A stretch of 34,122 nucleotides of DNA from Fidelibacterota bacterium. GTDB lineage: Bacteria > Fidelibacterota > Marinisomatia > Marinisomatales > Marinisomataceae. The DNA is taken from the NCBI GenBank assembly GCA_029253045.1, contig JAQXAG010000105.1, positions 1-34,122 of the forward strand, in the 5' to 3' direction. Below are positions 8,069 to 19,254 of the stretch, in pieces (position 1 is the first letter of the stretch; each line of letters starts with the position of its first letter). The position numbers and the translations under genes were made by a program. The notes beneath the pieces are model-generated. The model ran no database searches. It saw only the letters and a list, made by a program, of their open reading frames with translations, and was not told where the DNA came from.

Positions 8069-8891
8069 TCAAATAGGAAAAGGTATTGGTGCATTACTAA
8101 CACCAAATAAGTCATCTGAGAACGTAGAGCAGAATAATATCCTCATGAGTAGAATTTCACCCAACCCAAATCAGCCTAGAAAAGTTTTTGATGAAAAGGC
8201 ATTAAAACAGTTAGCACAATCGATTGATGAAAAAGGCTTAATAAGTCCTATAACAGTAAAAGCGTCAAATAATAAATATATTATTGTTGCAGGTGAGAGA
8301 AGGTTTAGGGCTCATCAACTACTAAAAAGAAAGAGGATTTTAGCGTATATAATCGATGCTGATTCTAACAAAGATATCATGTATATGGCACTAATTGAAA
8401 ACATACAAAGAGAAGACTTAAATGCTATAGAGCAAGCAAAAGCATATCAATACTTGAAAGATAATTTAGGGAGCTCTATTACAGAAATTGCAAAAACAGT
8501 CGGTAAATCACGTCCAGCAGTTTCTAACTCATTGAGATTGTTAAACTTACCCATAGAAATTCAAGAAAGTATTCTCAAGAATGAAATTAATGCAGGTCAG
8601 GCTAGAGCAATCTTACAAAAAAAGACCAGTCAGGGCATGATTTTACTTTGGAGGCGATTACTAAAAGAAAAAATGTCTGTAAGAAAAGTAGAAGCGGCTG
8701 CTTCCAACAAAACAAAATGGGATCAGCAGGTAGAACAAATTGAGAATAAAATATCAAGAATTATTGGAACTAAAGTGACTATTAGTAATAATAAGAAAAC
8801 AAAGAAAGGATTTGTAAAAATTCATTTTGATTCAAAAACTTGGGATCGAGTAATTGGTAAGCTCAAAAGTGTAAAGTCAGATTTTGAATAG
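8055..8891 (+). CDS. parB: Chromosome-partitioning protein ParB (Spo0J)
   Basis: ParB binds parS sites, spreads as a CTP-dependent clamp and loads SMC while guiding ParA. The 278-residue protein has the N-terminal ParA-contact motif GKGIGALL, the sentence [11 protein letters not shown], the CTP-binding box GERRFRA followed by ENIQREDLN, and the helix-turn-helix around [21 protein letters not shown]. The C-terminal dimer region is basic and lysine-rich. The chromosomal-type helix suggests it recognises ordinary parS sites; a candidate lies at 632-647. Confidence 0.96.
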   Translation: MKKNNQIGKGIGALLTPNKSSENVEQNNILMSRISPNPNQPRKVFDEKALKQLAQSIDEKGLISPITVKASNNKYIIVAGERRFRAHQLLKRKRILAYIIDADSNKDIMYMALIENIQREDLNAIEQAKAYQYLKDNLGSSITEIAKTVGKSRPAVSNSLRLLNLPIEIQESILKNEINAGQARAILQKKTSQGMILLWRRLLKEKMSVRKVEAAASNKTKWDQQVEQIENKISRIIGTKVTISNNKKTKKGFVKIHFDSKTWDRVIGKLKSVKSDFE

Positions 8892-8919
8892 GGTATTGCT
8901 TTAACATATAGATTTATTA

Positions 8920-9666
8920 ATGAAATTTAAAAAATATAAAATATTATTCATTTCACCTTTTAATGATAAGACTTGGCAATCTGAATTTAACAGACCAACT
9001 CTAATAGCTGGATTGTCACTAGTTGCTTTTTCATTTATTGCCTCCTTATCATTAATCCTTCTTTCCGCGCCTATTGTGAAAGAGTATTTTAAGATCACTG
9101 CTATTAATCAAGAGATTAAACATCAAAAAGAGATTATAGATAATATAGATGAGACTTTAGAAGACATAGGTTTAATGAAATCTTACATTGAAAATATTAT
9201 CACCTCTGAGGATCAAAATGTTTTGCCAGACAATAATATTAGATTTATGGTAACAGATAATATTCCAACTACTAAGCCTGCAAATGGCATCATAAGTAAA
9301 GAGTTTGATTTAAATATTCTCCACTTTGGAATAGATATTGTTAATGACGAATCGACTCCCATTGTTTCAGTTGCAAATGGAGTTGTCATTTATAGCGATT
9401 TTTCTAGAGAGCTTGGAAATGGAGTAGTCATTGATCATCAGAATGGGTATTACTCTCATTACTATCATAATGAAGAAAATTTTGTGAAAAAAAATGAAAA
9501 AATTGATAAAGGAATGTTGATTGCCAAGCTTGGAAACACGGGAGTTTCTACTGGCCCTCATCTTCACTTTGAAATATGGAAAGATGGAGTGCCTATTGAT
9601 CCATTCACTTTTTTCCCAGATTTCTCAAAAAAATCTGATAAATTTGAGGATGAACTTAATGAATAA
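8920..9666 (+). CDS. M23 family metallopeptidase (LytM-like), membrane-anchored
   Basis: A 248-residue zinc peptidase predicted to cut peptidoglycan cross-bridges in the periplasm. It has a short cytoplasmic start, one membrane helix (about residues 28-50), a short coiled segment (about 60-90), and a C-terminal LytM domain. The zinc ligands are present: HFGID (His135, Asp139) and HLHFE (His214, His216), so it should be active rather than a degenerate EnvC-type activator. It lies between parB and a bactofilin gene, whose start overlaps its stop. M23 peptidases next to bactofilins act together in cell-shape control in several bacteria, for example the Helicobacter Csd/CcmA pair. Confidence 0.92.
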   Translation: MKFKKYKILFISPFNDKTWQSEFNRPTLIAGLSLVAFSFIASLSLILLSAPIVKEYFKITAINQEIKHQKEIIDNIDETLEDIGLMKSYIENIITSEDQNVLPDNNIRFMVTDNIPTTKPANGIISKEFDLNILHFGIDIVNDESTPIVSVANGVVIYSDFSRELGNGVVIDHQNGYYSHYYHNEENFVKKNEKIDKGMLIAKLGNTGVSTGPHLHFEIWKDGVPIDPFTFFPDFSKKSDKFEDELNE

Positions 9667-10006
9667 TAAATCAAGTAATAGTCAAACAATTATAGCTGAA
9701 GATGTACAAATTGACGGCGATATGACCTTAAGTGGCAATATTACTATTTACGGAGAAGTCAGAGGTTCAGTATCTACTGATGGAGCTATTCAGCTAGCAA
9801 GGAAGGGTAAAATTTTTGGAGATGTGAAAGCCTCAATGATTCAAATCAATGGATATATTCAAGGAGATGTTTTTATCAATGGCTCTGCCGAGTTATTAGG
9901 AAAATGTGAATTGGTTGGAGATTTAAAATATAAAGTATTAACGATACAGGATGGCGCTCAATTTTCTGGACGCTGTGAAATCATTGAAGATGATTTTGAT
10001 TTATAA
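9659..10006 (+). CDS. Bactofilin
   Basis: Bactofilins are small beta-helical cytoskeletal proteins that polymerise without nucleotide and position wall enzymes. The listed ORF begins at 9521, but residues before the overlap with the peptidase gene are shadow sequence. The ATG at 9659 lies nine bases after a GAGG ribosome site, overlaps the upstream stop, and gives a 115-residue protein. The central repeats (GDMTLSGNITIYGEVRGSV, GKIFGDVKAS, GYIQGDVFING, GKCELVGDL) show the alternating hydrophobic/glycine pattern of the DUF583 right-handed beta helix. An alternative start at 9650 adds three residues. The acidic tail ends EDDFDL. Confidence 0.93.
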   Translation: MNNKSSNSQTIIAEDVQIDGDMTLSGNITIYGEVRGSVSTDGAIQLARKGKIFGDVKASMIQINGYIQGDVFINGSAELLGKCELVGDLKYKVLTIQDGAQFSGRCEIIEDDFDL

Positions 10007-10198
10007 ATGAATCCCCCTAAAAGATCATTAAGCTCAATCATGTCAGAGAGCTATTCTATTTATTTTGAATTTTTTGGAATTATTCTTGCATGGATATTTT
10101 GTGGATACCTCATTACAAAAAATATCTCTTATATTGCTATCATTTGTGGAGTAATACATGGATCTGTTACAGCTTATAAGCACGTTCTAAAAAAATAA
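10007..10198 (+). CDS. AtpI/AtpZ-like small membrane protein
   Basis: This 63-residue protein has two hydrophobic helices (about residues 19-36 and 40-56) with a short loop and basic ends. The ATG directly abuts the bactofilin stop. Position immediately upstream of atpB, size and topology fit the AtpI/AtpZ family that helps assemble the c-ring or carries divalent cations in other bacteria. Sequence motifs are too few to be certain; the call leans on context. Confidence 0.65.
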   Translation: MNPPKRSLSSIMSESYSIYFEFFGIILAWIFCGYLITKNISYIAIICGVIHGSVTAYKHVLKK

Positions 10199-10217
10199 TT
10201 AAAAATTCTAATTATTT
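10193..10217 (+). terminator. Weak AT-only hairpin between AtpI-like gene and atpB
   Basis: AAATAATTA and TAATTATTT form a perfect 9-bp stem with a 7-nt loop over the stop codon of the AtpI-like gene, followed by TCCTGTTTTT. The stem is all A-T, so it may act only as a partial attenuator or an mRNA processing site separating the upstream genes from the ATP synthase genes. Confidence 0.3.
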
Positions 10218-10256
10218 TCCTGTTTTTCCTTACATGTTTTCATTAATATTTCGGCA

Positions 10257-11222
10257 ATGATTGTCGGTGAAAAAATTACAGAAAAATGGTCAATGGATCA
10301 AGCAGCTCAATATGCCAAAGATCATGTCATCGATAGCGATAAATTAGCTGAAAAAAATATTTTCGATTTTGAATTTTTAACTACTCTAACAGAGAAAGCA
10401 TCTGCATTTGGACTACCTATTGATTTTGCAATCTCCAAACATGTATTTCTTTTATTTTTTGTATCATTTATAACTGTTGGAACGATAGTGACTCTAGTGC
10501 AGAGCTACATTTCCCATAAAAAAAATATCCCTAATAAGTTTATGAGTATGATTGAAATGATGGTTGTTTATTTAAGAGAAGATGTTCTTAAAACAACAAT
10601 CGGAGATAAGGAGCATAGAGATTGGGCTCCTCTCATATATACAATTTTCTTTTTTGTTTTATTTTCAAATATTTTAGGATTGATTCCAATTTTTGACCTT
10701 TCTGGATTGATAGGTTCTTTAGGGTATAAATTTGAAATCTTTAAAGAAAAATATAATTTTCTTTATGTACTTTCAAAAGGAGGCAATACTGTTACTGCAA
10801 ATATTAATGTAACATTCGCATTAGCTACCATTTCTTTCTTTGCTTTTATTGGTGCTGGAATTAAAAAATATGGTTTTATGCAGCACTGGAAAAATTTAGC
10901 CCCTTCTGGATTACCATGGCCATTATATTTTGTTGTTGTGCCTATTGAATTTATGGGACTGTTTATACGTCCTTTAGCTTTAACTTTAAGGCTAGCTGGT
11001 AATATGATGGGTGGCCATATAGCTTTAGTTATTTTTATAACATTTATTTTTAGTGCCAACGCTGAACTTGGAGCATTTGCAGGCTTTGCTATAGCTCCTT
11101 TTTCTGTTGCGCTTGCACTAGGTTTAACTATGCTTGAACTGCTTGTTGCAGTAATTCAAGCTTATGTATTTGCTTTATTAACAGCCGTTTTTATAGGAAT
11201 GGCAATACACGTAGATCATTAA
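10257..11222 (+). CDS. atpB: ATP synthase Fo subunit a
   Basis: Subunit a forms the two ion half-channels beside the c-ring. The 321-residue protein is longer than the E. coli subunit because of an extended N-terminal region before the first membrane helix. The essential arginine is present in RLAGNM (around residue 245). The partner positions are HxGlu swapped relative to E. coli: a histidine follows in MGGHI, and a glutamate occurs in the last helices (MLELLVAVIQAYVF), as in many other bacteria. No ribosome site is visible before the ATG; Met13 is an alternative start. Confidence 0.96.
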   Translation: MIVGEKITEKWSMDQAAQYAKDHVIDSDKLAEKNIFDFEFLTTLTEKASAFGLPIDFAISKHVFLLFFVSFITVGTIVTLVQSYISHKKNIPNKFMSMIEMMVVYLREDVLKTTIGDKEHRDWAPLIYTIFFFVLFSNILGLIPIFDLSGLIGSLGYKFEIFKEKYNFLYVLSKGGNTVTANINVTFALATISFFAFIGAGIKKYGFMQHWKNLAPSGLPWPLYFVVVPIEFMGLFIRPLALTLRLAGNMMGGHIALVIFITFIFSANAELGAFAGFAIAPFSVALALGLTMLELLVAVIQAYVFALLTAVFIGMAIHVDH

Positions 11223-11429
<207 letters not shown>

Positions 11430-11457
11430 TAGTAAACGATAAACGTAAGGAAGAAGT

Positions 11458-11961
11458 ATGGATTTATTAACACCAGATCTTGGTACTTATATTTGGTCAT
11501 TATTTATTTTTATGACAGTTCTTTTTGTACTAAAGAGATATGCATGGAATCCTCTTTTAGATTTTCTTGAAGAGAGAGAAGAGGATATCGCAAATTCTTT
11601 GAAAATGGCGGAAAGTGCAAAATCTGATTTAGAGCAAATAAAGGATGAGTCACAAAAAATACTAGATCAAGCCAAAAAAGAAGGTAAAGTTATTGTAACT
11701 GATAGTAAGCAAAAAGCTGAGGACTCAGCAAATAAAATTTTAGAAAGTGCTAAGGCAAAGTCTGATGAATTTATTGTCGATGCAAAGTCTAAAATTGAAA
11801 TCGAGAAGCAGCGAGCAATTAAAGAGATCAAAGAAGAAGTTGTTGATCTTAGTATTGATTTAGCTTCTAAGATATTACAGAGAAATGTGAAAGATGATGA
11901 TAATGATAAATTTATTCAGTCTTCACTTGACGCAATGAACACAGATGAAGCAAAATCATAA
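11458..11961 (+). CDS. atpF: ATP synthase Fo subunit b
   Basis: Subunit b is the peripheral stalk that holds alpha3beta3 against rotation. The 167-residue protein has one N-terminal membrane helix (about residues 8-26), then YAWNPLLDFLEEREE followed by a long charged coiled coil rich in Lys, Glu and Ala. Only one b-type gene is present, so the stalk should be a homodimer. An AAGGAAG site precedes the ATG by four bases. Its end overlaps atpH by 17 bp. Confidence 0.95.
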   Translation: MDLLTPDLGTYIWSLFIFMTVLFVLKRYAWNPLLDFLEEREEDIANSLKMAESAKSDLEQIKDESQKILDQAKKEGKVIVTDSKQKAEDSANKILESAKAKSDEFIVDAKSKIEIEKQRAIKEIKEEVVDLSIDLASKILQRNVKDDDNDKFIQSSLDAMNTDEAKS

Positions 11962-12487
11962 AAAAATAAAGATATATTCTGAGGCGCTATGTAATAGTGT
12001 AGATACTTTTGAAACATTTCAAAATGTTAAAGCATGCTTACATGAACTCACTGCTTTGTCAAAAAAAGATCTAATGATTAATACATTTCTGAAATCTAAA
12101 TCAGTTGATATGAGTAAGAAAATGAACATTTTTACAGAAGCCTTTCAAGAGGTTTTTGATAAAAATTTACTTGAAGTACTTTTAGTGATGATTGAAAATG
12201 ATGATATGAATTTGTTAATTGATGTAAATAAGAGTTTTGTAGTTTTAGCAAAAGAAAAATTGAATATAGCATATGTTGAAGTAACCTCATCTGCAGATAT
12301 GGATGAAAATATGAAAAATCAACTATCAGATAAGCTGAGCGACATAACAAGCAAGAAGATCGATATTAATTTTTCAACTAATCAGGATTTAATCGGTGGA
12401 TTAAAGATTAAAATTGATGATATGCTATTTGATAGCAGCTTAAAAACAAAATTAGAAAACGCAAAATCAAAATTAATAGGGGTATAA
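11945..12487 (+). CDS. atpH: ATP synthase F1 subunit delta
   Basis: Delta links the peripheral stalk to the top of F1. The 180-residue sequence fits the family's helical N-terminal domain (KIYSEALCNSVD onward) and the conserved C-terminal region (VEVTSSADMDE, then DLIGGLKIKIDDMLFDSSLKTKL), where the GG and D-x-S-L motif is diagnostic. It lies in the standard place between b and alpha, starting within atpF and ending directly before the atpA start codon. Confidence 0.94.
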   Translation: MKQNHKKIKIYSEALCNSVDTFETFQNVKACLHELTALSKKDLMINTFLKSKSVDMSKKMNIFTEAFQEVFDKNLLEVLLVMIENDDMNLLIDVNKSFVVLAKEKLNIAYVEVTSSADMDENMKNQLSDKLSDITSKKIDINFSTNQDLIGGLKIKIDDMLFDSSLKTKLENAKSKLIGV

Positions 12488-14005
12488 ATGGATATTAAAA
12501 CTAATCAAATCGGTGATTTATTACGCGACCAAATAAAGAACATTGACAACAATGTTGATGTTAATGAAGTTGGTGAGGTTCTTGAAATTGGAGATGGTGT
12601 AGCTAGAACAAGCGGTTTAGGTAATGTCATGAGTTCTGAGTTAGTAGAATTTCCGAATAATGTATTTGGTATGGCACTAAACTTGGAAGAAGAAAATGTC
12701 GGTGTAGTACTTTTTGGAGATAGTAGTCTCGTAAAAGAAGGCGATACTGTAAAAAGAACAGGTAAGGTTGTTGAAGTTCCTGTTGGAAAAGAATTATTAG
12801 GAAGAGTTGTGAATCCTTTAGGAGTTCCAATGGATGGTAAAGGCCCAATCAATGCGAAACATTCTCTTCAAATTGAAAGAAAAGCATTAGGAGTAATGCA
12901 AAGATATCCAGTAAAAGAGCCATTACAAACTGGCTTGAAATCAATTGACAGCATGATTCCAATTGGTAGAGGCCAAAGAGAATTAATTATTGGTGACAGA
13001 CAGACGGGAAAATCTGCAATTGCTACTGACACGATTATTAATCAAAAATCTACTCACAGTGGTGATAGCCCTGTTTATTGTATTTATGTAGCAATTGGTC
13101 AAAAAGCATCTACTGTTGCAAAATTAGTTGGTGAGCTTGAAGCAAACGGGGCAATGGAATATACTACAGTTGTTGTTGCAAATGCATCAGACCCAGCTCC
13201 TCTGCAATATATTGCACCATATTCTGGTTGTGCAATGGGAGAATACTACAGAGATAATGGGATGCATGGTTTAATTGTTTACGATGATTTATCCAAGCAA
13301 GCAACTGCATACAGACAAATGTCACTAGTACTAAGACGACCTCCAGGTAGAGAGGCATTCCCTGGAGATGTATTTTATCTTCATAGTAGATTGCTAGAGA
13401 GATCATCAAAATTATCTGAGGATTTAGGTTCAGGTTCATTAACTGCATTGCCAGTAATTGAAACTCAAGAGGGAGATGTATCTGCATATATTCCAACTAA
13501 TGTAATATCAATTACTGACGGACAAATATATTTAGATACTAACTTATTCAATGGTGGAGTAAGACCTGCAGTTGATGTTGGACTATCAGTGTCAAGAGTT
13601 GGTGGAAGCGCACAAATCAAAGCTATGAAAAAGATTGCTGGTAAATTGAGATTAGATTTAGCGCAATTTAGAGAGTTGGAGGCGTTTGCAAAATTTGCTT
13701 CTGATTTAGATGATGCTACAGCAGCACAAATTACTAGAGGTCGCCGCATGGTAGAAATACTAAAACAGAATCAATATGTTCCAATGTCTACAGCAAATCA
13801 AGTTCTGATTATCTATGCAGCTAGTCAGGGATACCTTGATGACATTGAACTTGAATCTGTAAAAGATTTTGAAGTTGGCTTGCTTGAACATTTTGCGTCT
13901 AAATCTCCTGAATGTATTAAGGAGATTGAAGATACAGGTAATATCGGAGATGATTTAGCTAAAAAGATGAATAAAGCAATCGAGGCATTTAAAAAGAGCT
14001 TCTAA
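12488..14005 (+). CDS. atpA: ATP synthase F1 subunit alpha
   Basis: The alpha subunit forms the non-catalytic nucleotide sites of the F1 hexamer. The 505-residue protein has the usual three parts: N-terminal beta barrel, nucleotide-binding domain with Walker A GDRQTGKS (residues 169-176) and [11 protein letters not shown], and a C-terminal helical bundle. The signature [17 protein letters not shown] is present. Length is normal. The stop overlaps the atpG start by one base. Confidence 0.98.
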   Translation: MDIKTNQIGDLLRDQIKNIDNNVDVNEVGEVLEIGDGVARTSGLGNVMSSELVEFPNNVFGMALNLEEENVGVVLFGDSSLVKEGDTVKRTGKVVEVPVGKELLGRVVNPLGVPMDGKGPINAKHSLQIERKALGVMQRYPVKEPLQTGLKSIDSMIPIGRGQRELIIGDRQTGKSAIATDTIINQKSTHSGDSPVYCIYVAIGQKASTVAKLVGELEANGAMEYTTVVVANASDPAPLQYIAPYSGCAMGEYYRDNGMHGLIVYDDLSKQATAYRQMSLVLRRPPGREAFPGDVFYLHSRLLERSSKLSEDLGSGSLTALPVIETQEGDVSAYIPTNVISITDGQIYLDTNLFNGGVRPAVDVGLSVSRVGGSAQIKAMKKIAGKLRLDLAQFRELEAFAKFASDLDDATAAQITRGRRMVEILKQNQYVPMSTANQVLIIYAASQGYLDDIELESVKDFEVGLLEHFASKSPECIKEIEDTGNIGDDLAKKMNKAIEAFKKSF

Positions 14006-14862
14006 TGGCAAATCTTAAAAGTCTACAAGAGCGAATTAAATCTGTTAGTAGTATTCAGCAGGTAACAAAAGCAATGAAGATGGTTGCTGCTGCCAAGGTG
14101 AAAAAGGCTCAAGATAAAATGGAAATATCGCGACCTTATTCAAAGAATACGCAAGATATGATATGCAGAATTTTACCTCAAGTTTCTAATGATAATATAG
14201 CATTAGTTAGTAAAAGGAAAGTTTCAAAAACAGCTTTAATCATCATAACGAGTGATAGAGGTTTTGCTGGATCTTTTAATTCTAGCGTTATTCGATTAGC
14301 TGAGAAAGAGATTGAGAAGCTTGGAAAAGATAAAGTACAGTTATTTTGTTTAGGAAAAAAATCTTCAGAATATTTCAGTAAAAGAAACTACAACGTAGTA
14401 CAGTCTTTTTATGATTTTTGGAAGGATATGACTTTTGATACAGCATCTGATATTGCTGAAACATTCATAGCCGCATTTAAAAATCATGAGGTAGATGAAG
14501 TTAATGTGATTTACAACAGATTTAAAACATTGGCATCTCAAGACTTAATGATGGAAAAAGTATTGCCAATTGATTTTACTGAGGATTATAATCCTAAGGA
14601 CTATAATTATGATTATGAGCCAAATAAAGAAAGTATTGTTAAGTCATTACTCCCAAAACATCTGAAAGTACAAATGTGGCAACAGATGTTAGAATCTTAC
14701 AGTAGTGAAGAAGCTGCTAGAATGATTGCAATGGATAATGCCACAGAAAATGCAAAAGAAATAATTAAAGAATTAAAACTAGAATTTAACAAAGCGCGTC
14801 AAGCTGCGATTACCACAGAAATGTTAGAAATTGTTGGTGGAGCAGAAGCGCTAGTCGATTAA
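14005..14862 (+). CDS. atpG: ATP synthase F1 subunit gamma
   Basis: Gamma is the central rotor shaft. The 285-residue protein starts with the conserved coiled-coil helix (RIKSVSSIQQVTKAMKMVAAAK), contains TSDRGFAGSFN in the Rossmann-like middle, and ends with the second coiled-coil helix (SEEAARMIAMDNATENA, then RQAAITTEMLEIVGGAEAL). No regulatory insert such as the chloroplast thiol loop is present. Its ATG overlaps the atpA stop. Confidence 0.97.
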   Translation: MANLKSLQERIKSVSSIQQVTKAMKMVAAAKVKKAQDKMEISRPYSKNTQDMICRILPQVSNDNIALVSKRKVSKTALIIITSDRGFAGSFNSSVIRLAEKEIEKLGKDKVQLFCLGKKSSEYFSKRNYNVVQSFYDFWKDMTFDTASDIAETFIAAFKNHEVDEVNVIYNRFKTLASQDLMMEKVLPIDFTEDYNPKDYNYDYEPNKESIVKSLLPKHLKVQMWQQMLESYSSEEAARMIAMDNATENAKEIIKELKLEFNKARQAAITTEMLEIVGGAEALVD

Positions 14863-16547
<1,685 letters not shown>

Positions 16548-16565
16548 TTATTACATTGATACTAT

Positions 16566-18320
16566 ATGGATTCTAGAACACACAATTGTGGTGAATTAAC
16601 CAAAAAGAATATTAATAAAAACGTCCACTTACTTGGATGGGTGAATTCTACACGTACTCATGGAAAAATTATTTTCATTGACATTAGAGATCGATTCGGA
16701 AAAACTCAAATTATTCTCAATTCCGACTCTTTGATTGAAAGAGGAAAATCCCTATCAAATGAAGATGTGATATCAGTAAGAGGTAAAGTTATCGCAAGAT
16801 CTGAAGACCTTATTAATAAGAATATCATAACAGGTGAGATTGAAGTTGTTGCTGAAGAATTAGAAATTTTAAATATGGCTGCTCCACTACCAATGTCTAT
16901 TCATGATCGAGAAGCTTCTACAGAAGAGCACAGATTAAAATATCGTTATCTAGAATTAAGAAATTCTGAACTACAGAATAATTTAATTATCAGACATAAA
17001 ACAACCCAAGTAGTTAGAAATTTTTTAAATGACCAAAATTTTATTGAAATTGAAACTCCCGTATTAACTAAATCTACTCCTGAAGGTGCTAGAGATTATT
17101 TAGTGCCAAGTAGAGTACATAATGGAAAATTTTATGCTCTACCTCAATCTCCTCAGATGTATAAGCAATTATTTATGATTTCTGGCTTAGATAGATACTT
17201 TCAAATTGTAAAATGTTTTAGAGATGAAGATTTAAGATCAGACAGGCAGCCTGAGTTTACTCAGATTGATATTGAAATGAGCTTTGTAGACGAAGAACAT
17301 ATAAGAGATATGGTAGAAAAACTTATTGTAACCGTTTTTGACAAAGTAAATAATATTAAAATGCAAACACCCTTTCCAATTTTATCTTACAAAGATTCAA
17401 TGAATAAATTTGGTACTGATAAGCCTGATCTTAGATATTCAATGGAGATTCAAAATTTCAAAAAGTTTTCTGATCAATCCGATTTCCAAGCTTTTAAAAA
17501 CTCAGAATCTGTTAATATGATTCATGTGAATAATGTAGAACGTTTTTCTAGAAAAGTTATTTCTGAGCTTGATTCTTATGCTCAGTCTCTTGGAGCTAAA
17601 GGACTAGCATGGATGAAATACAAAGATGGTTCATTTGAGGGTGGGATATCAAAATTTTTTAATCAAGACCTTCAATCTGATATTGCATCAGATTGCAATA
17701 TAAATGACGATTCAATATGTTTTATGGTAGCTGATAGTACTCAGCTATCTTTAAAAGTATTAGGAAAAATAAGAGTTAAAGTTGCGGAAATGTTAAGTCT
17801 ATTTGATAACTCAGTATTTAAGCCAGTATGGATTGTAGATTTTCCCTTATTTGATTGGGATGAAGACAACCAACGTTTTGATTCAGTTCATCATCCTTTT
17901 GTAGCACCAAAAGATAATGATATTGAAATTGCTATATCAGAACCTGGAAAAGCTATATCAAAAGGTTATGATATAGTTATCAATGGCTATGAAGTAGCAG
18001 GTGGTTCTATTAGAATTCATGATCAAGAGCTACAGCAAAAAATATTTGAAACAATGAATCTAACACAAGAAGATATTAGTAATAAGTTTGGATTCTTCAT
18101 TGACGCGTTAAAATTTGGAACTCCTCCTCATGGAGGCATTGCTTTTGGTTTAGATAGATTGGTTATGTTATTAGCAGGAGTTAATAATATAAGAGATGTA
18201 ATCGCATTCCCAAAAACTACTTCAGCCTCTGCTCTTATGGAAGATTCTCCTAATACTGTATCAGATGAACAATTAGATGATTTGGGTATAGACATTAAAG
18301 AGCATGAAAAAAACGTTTGA
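16566..18320 (+). CDS. aspS: Aspartyl-tRNA synthetase
   Basis: This class II synthetase charges tRNA-Asp. The 584-residue protein has the N-terminal anticodon-binding OB fold (LLGWVNSTRTHGKIIFIDIRDR), catalytic motif 2 (FRDEDLRSDRQPEFTQIDIE), the bacterial GAD insertion (about residues 300-400), and motif 3 (GIAFGLDRLVMLL). Presence of the GAD insertion marks the bacterial rather than archaeal type. Whether it also charges tRNA-Asn cannot be told here. It starts 18 bp after atpC with no ribosome site, and overlaps the phoH-like gene by 17 bp. Confidence 0.97.
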   Translation: MDSRTHNCGELTKKNINKNVHLLGWVNSTRTHGKIIFIDIRDRFGKTQIILNSDSLIERGKSLSNEDVISVRGKVIARSEDLINKNIITGEIEVVAEELEILNMAAPLPMSIHDREASTEEHRLKYRYLELRNSELQNNLIIRHKTTQVVRNFLNDQNFIEIETPVLTKSTPEGARDYLVPSRVHNGKFYALPQSPQMYKQLFMISGLDRYFQIVKCFRDEDLRSDRQPEFTQIDIEMSFVDEEHIRDMVEKLIVTVFDKVNNIKMQTPFPILSYKDSMNKFGTDKPDLRYSMEIQNFKKFSDQSDFQAFKNSESVNMIHVNNVERFSRKVISELDSYAQSLGAKGLAWMKYKDGSFEGGISKFFNQDLQSDIASDCNINDDSICFMVADSTQLSLKVLGKIRVKVAEMLSLFDNSVFKPVWIVDFPLFDWDEDNQRFDSVHHPFVAPKDNDIEIAISEPGKAISKGYDIVINGYEVAGGSIRIHDQELQQKIFETMNLTQEDISNKFGFFIDALKFGTPPHGGIAFGLDRLVMLLAGVNNIRDVIAFPKTTSASALMEDSPNTVSDEQLDDLGIDIKEHEKNV

Positions 18321-19242
18321 AATAAAAGGAGTTGATTTGACAGAGCTGTATGGCATTGGCGATCAGAATATACTCTTTCTAGAAAAATCACTTCCATTAA
18401 ATATTAATATTCGCGGTAATAGTCTCTTTTGTAAAGGATTGAAAAAAGATTTAGATCATTTTTCAGTTATTCTGGGTCATATGGTTGACTCAATTAAAAA
18501 AGGTAATAACCTTACAACTAAGGATATCAATCAATTATTAGCAATGAATATGCAACAAACCCTTGATCGTAAAAGATCTATTGGTAATGTTGTTTTTTAT
18601 GGCAAAAAAGGGCCAGTACATGCCAGAACAGGCGGACAGAAGGAATTATTAAACTCTTTATTTAAAAATGATATTGTTATATCTGTAGGTCCTGCTGGTA
18701 CAGGAAAAACATTTTTAGCAGTTGCCTATGCATTGTCTTTATTAGAAAAACATGAAATAGAAAAAATTATTTTCTGTAGACCTGCAGTAGAAGCTGGAGA
18801 AAGTTTAGGTTTTCTTCCAGGAGATTTAAAAGACAAAATAGATCCATACCTTGCACCATTATATGATGCACTAAATGAATTGTTACCAAAGAGTAAAATT
18901 CAGATGCTACTCAATAAAGGTATAATAGAAATTATTCCATTGGCATATATGAGAGGGAGAACAATTAATAGATCAGTTATGATTTTAGATGAAGCTCAGA
19001 ATTCTTCAACAATTCAGATGAAAATGTTTCTGACAAGGCTGGGTATAGATTCTAGAGCAATCATTACTGGCGATGCATCTCAAATTGATTTACCAAAAAA
19101 GTCACACTCAGGATTAGTTAGTGTTCTGAATATTTTGAAAGATATAAAAGATATTGGAATTGTAAAATTAACTGAACATGATATTGCTAGACATCATTTA
19201 GTTAAACATATCATCAATGCGTATTCCAAATCAAAAGCATAA
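18304..19242 (+). CDS. PhoH-like ATPase
   Basis: The 312-residue protein has a short N-terminal KH-like region, then the PhoH P-loop ATPase core: Walker A GPAGTGKT (residues 129-136), FCRPAVEAGESLGFLPGD, and MILDEAQNSS as Walker B. Members bind RNA and are often linked to RNA turnover or ribosome maturation, for example when next to ybeY. Here no ybeY follows, so the role stays general. It overlaps aspS by 17 bp. Confidence 0.93.
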   Translation: MKKTFEIKGVDLTELYGIGDQNILFLEKSLPLNINIRGNSLFCKGLKKDLDHFSVILGHMVDSIKKGNNLTTKDINQLLAMNMQQTLDRKRSIGNVVFYGKKGPVHARTGGQKELLNSLFKNDIVISVGPAGTGKTFLAVAYALSLLEKHEIEKIIFCRPAVEAGESLGFLPGDLKDKIDPYLAPLYDALNELLPKSKIQMLLNKGIIEIIPLAYMRGRTINRSVMILDEAQNSSTIQMKMFLTRLGIDSRAIITGDASQIDLPKKSHSGLVSVLNILKDIKDIGIVKLTEHDIARHHLVKHIINAYSKSKA

Positions 19243-19254
19243 AAAGGGAAAATT

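Noticed and set aside
9521-9658. N-terminal extension of the bactofilin ORF
   Set aside because: It overlaps the zinc-binding end of the M23 peptidase and shows no bactofilin-like pattern; the ATG at 9659 has a suitable GAGG site.
12505-13749. Several long minus-strand ORFs inside atpA
   Set aside because: They are antisense shadows of a highly conserved gene with no ribosome sites and unlike any protein family; the same applies to the other antisense track entries, such as 2922-3329, 10763-11059 and 31961-32284.
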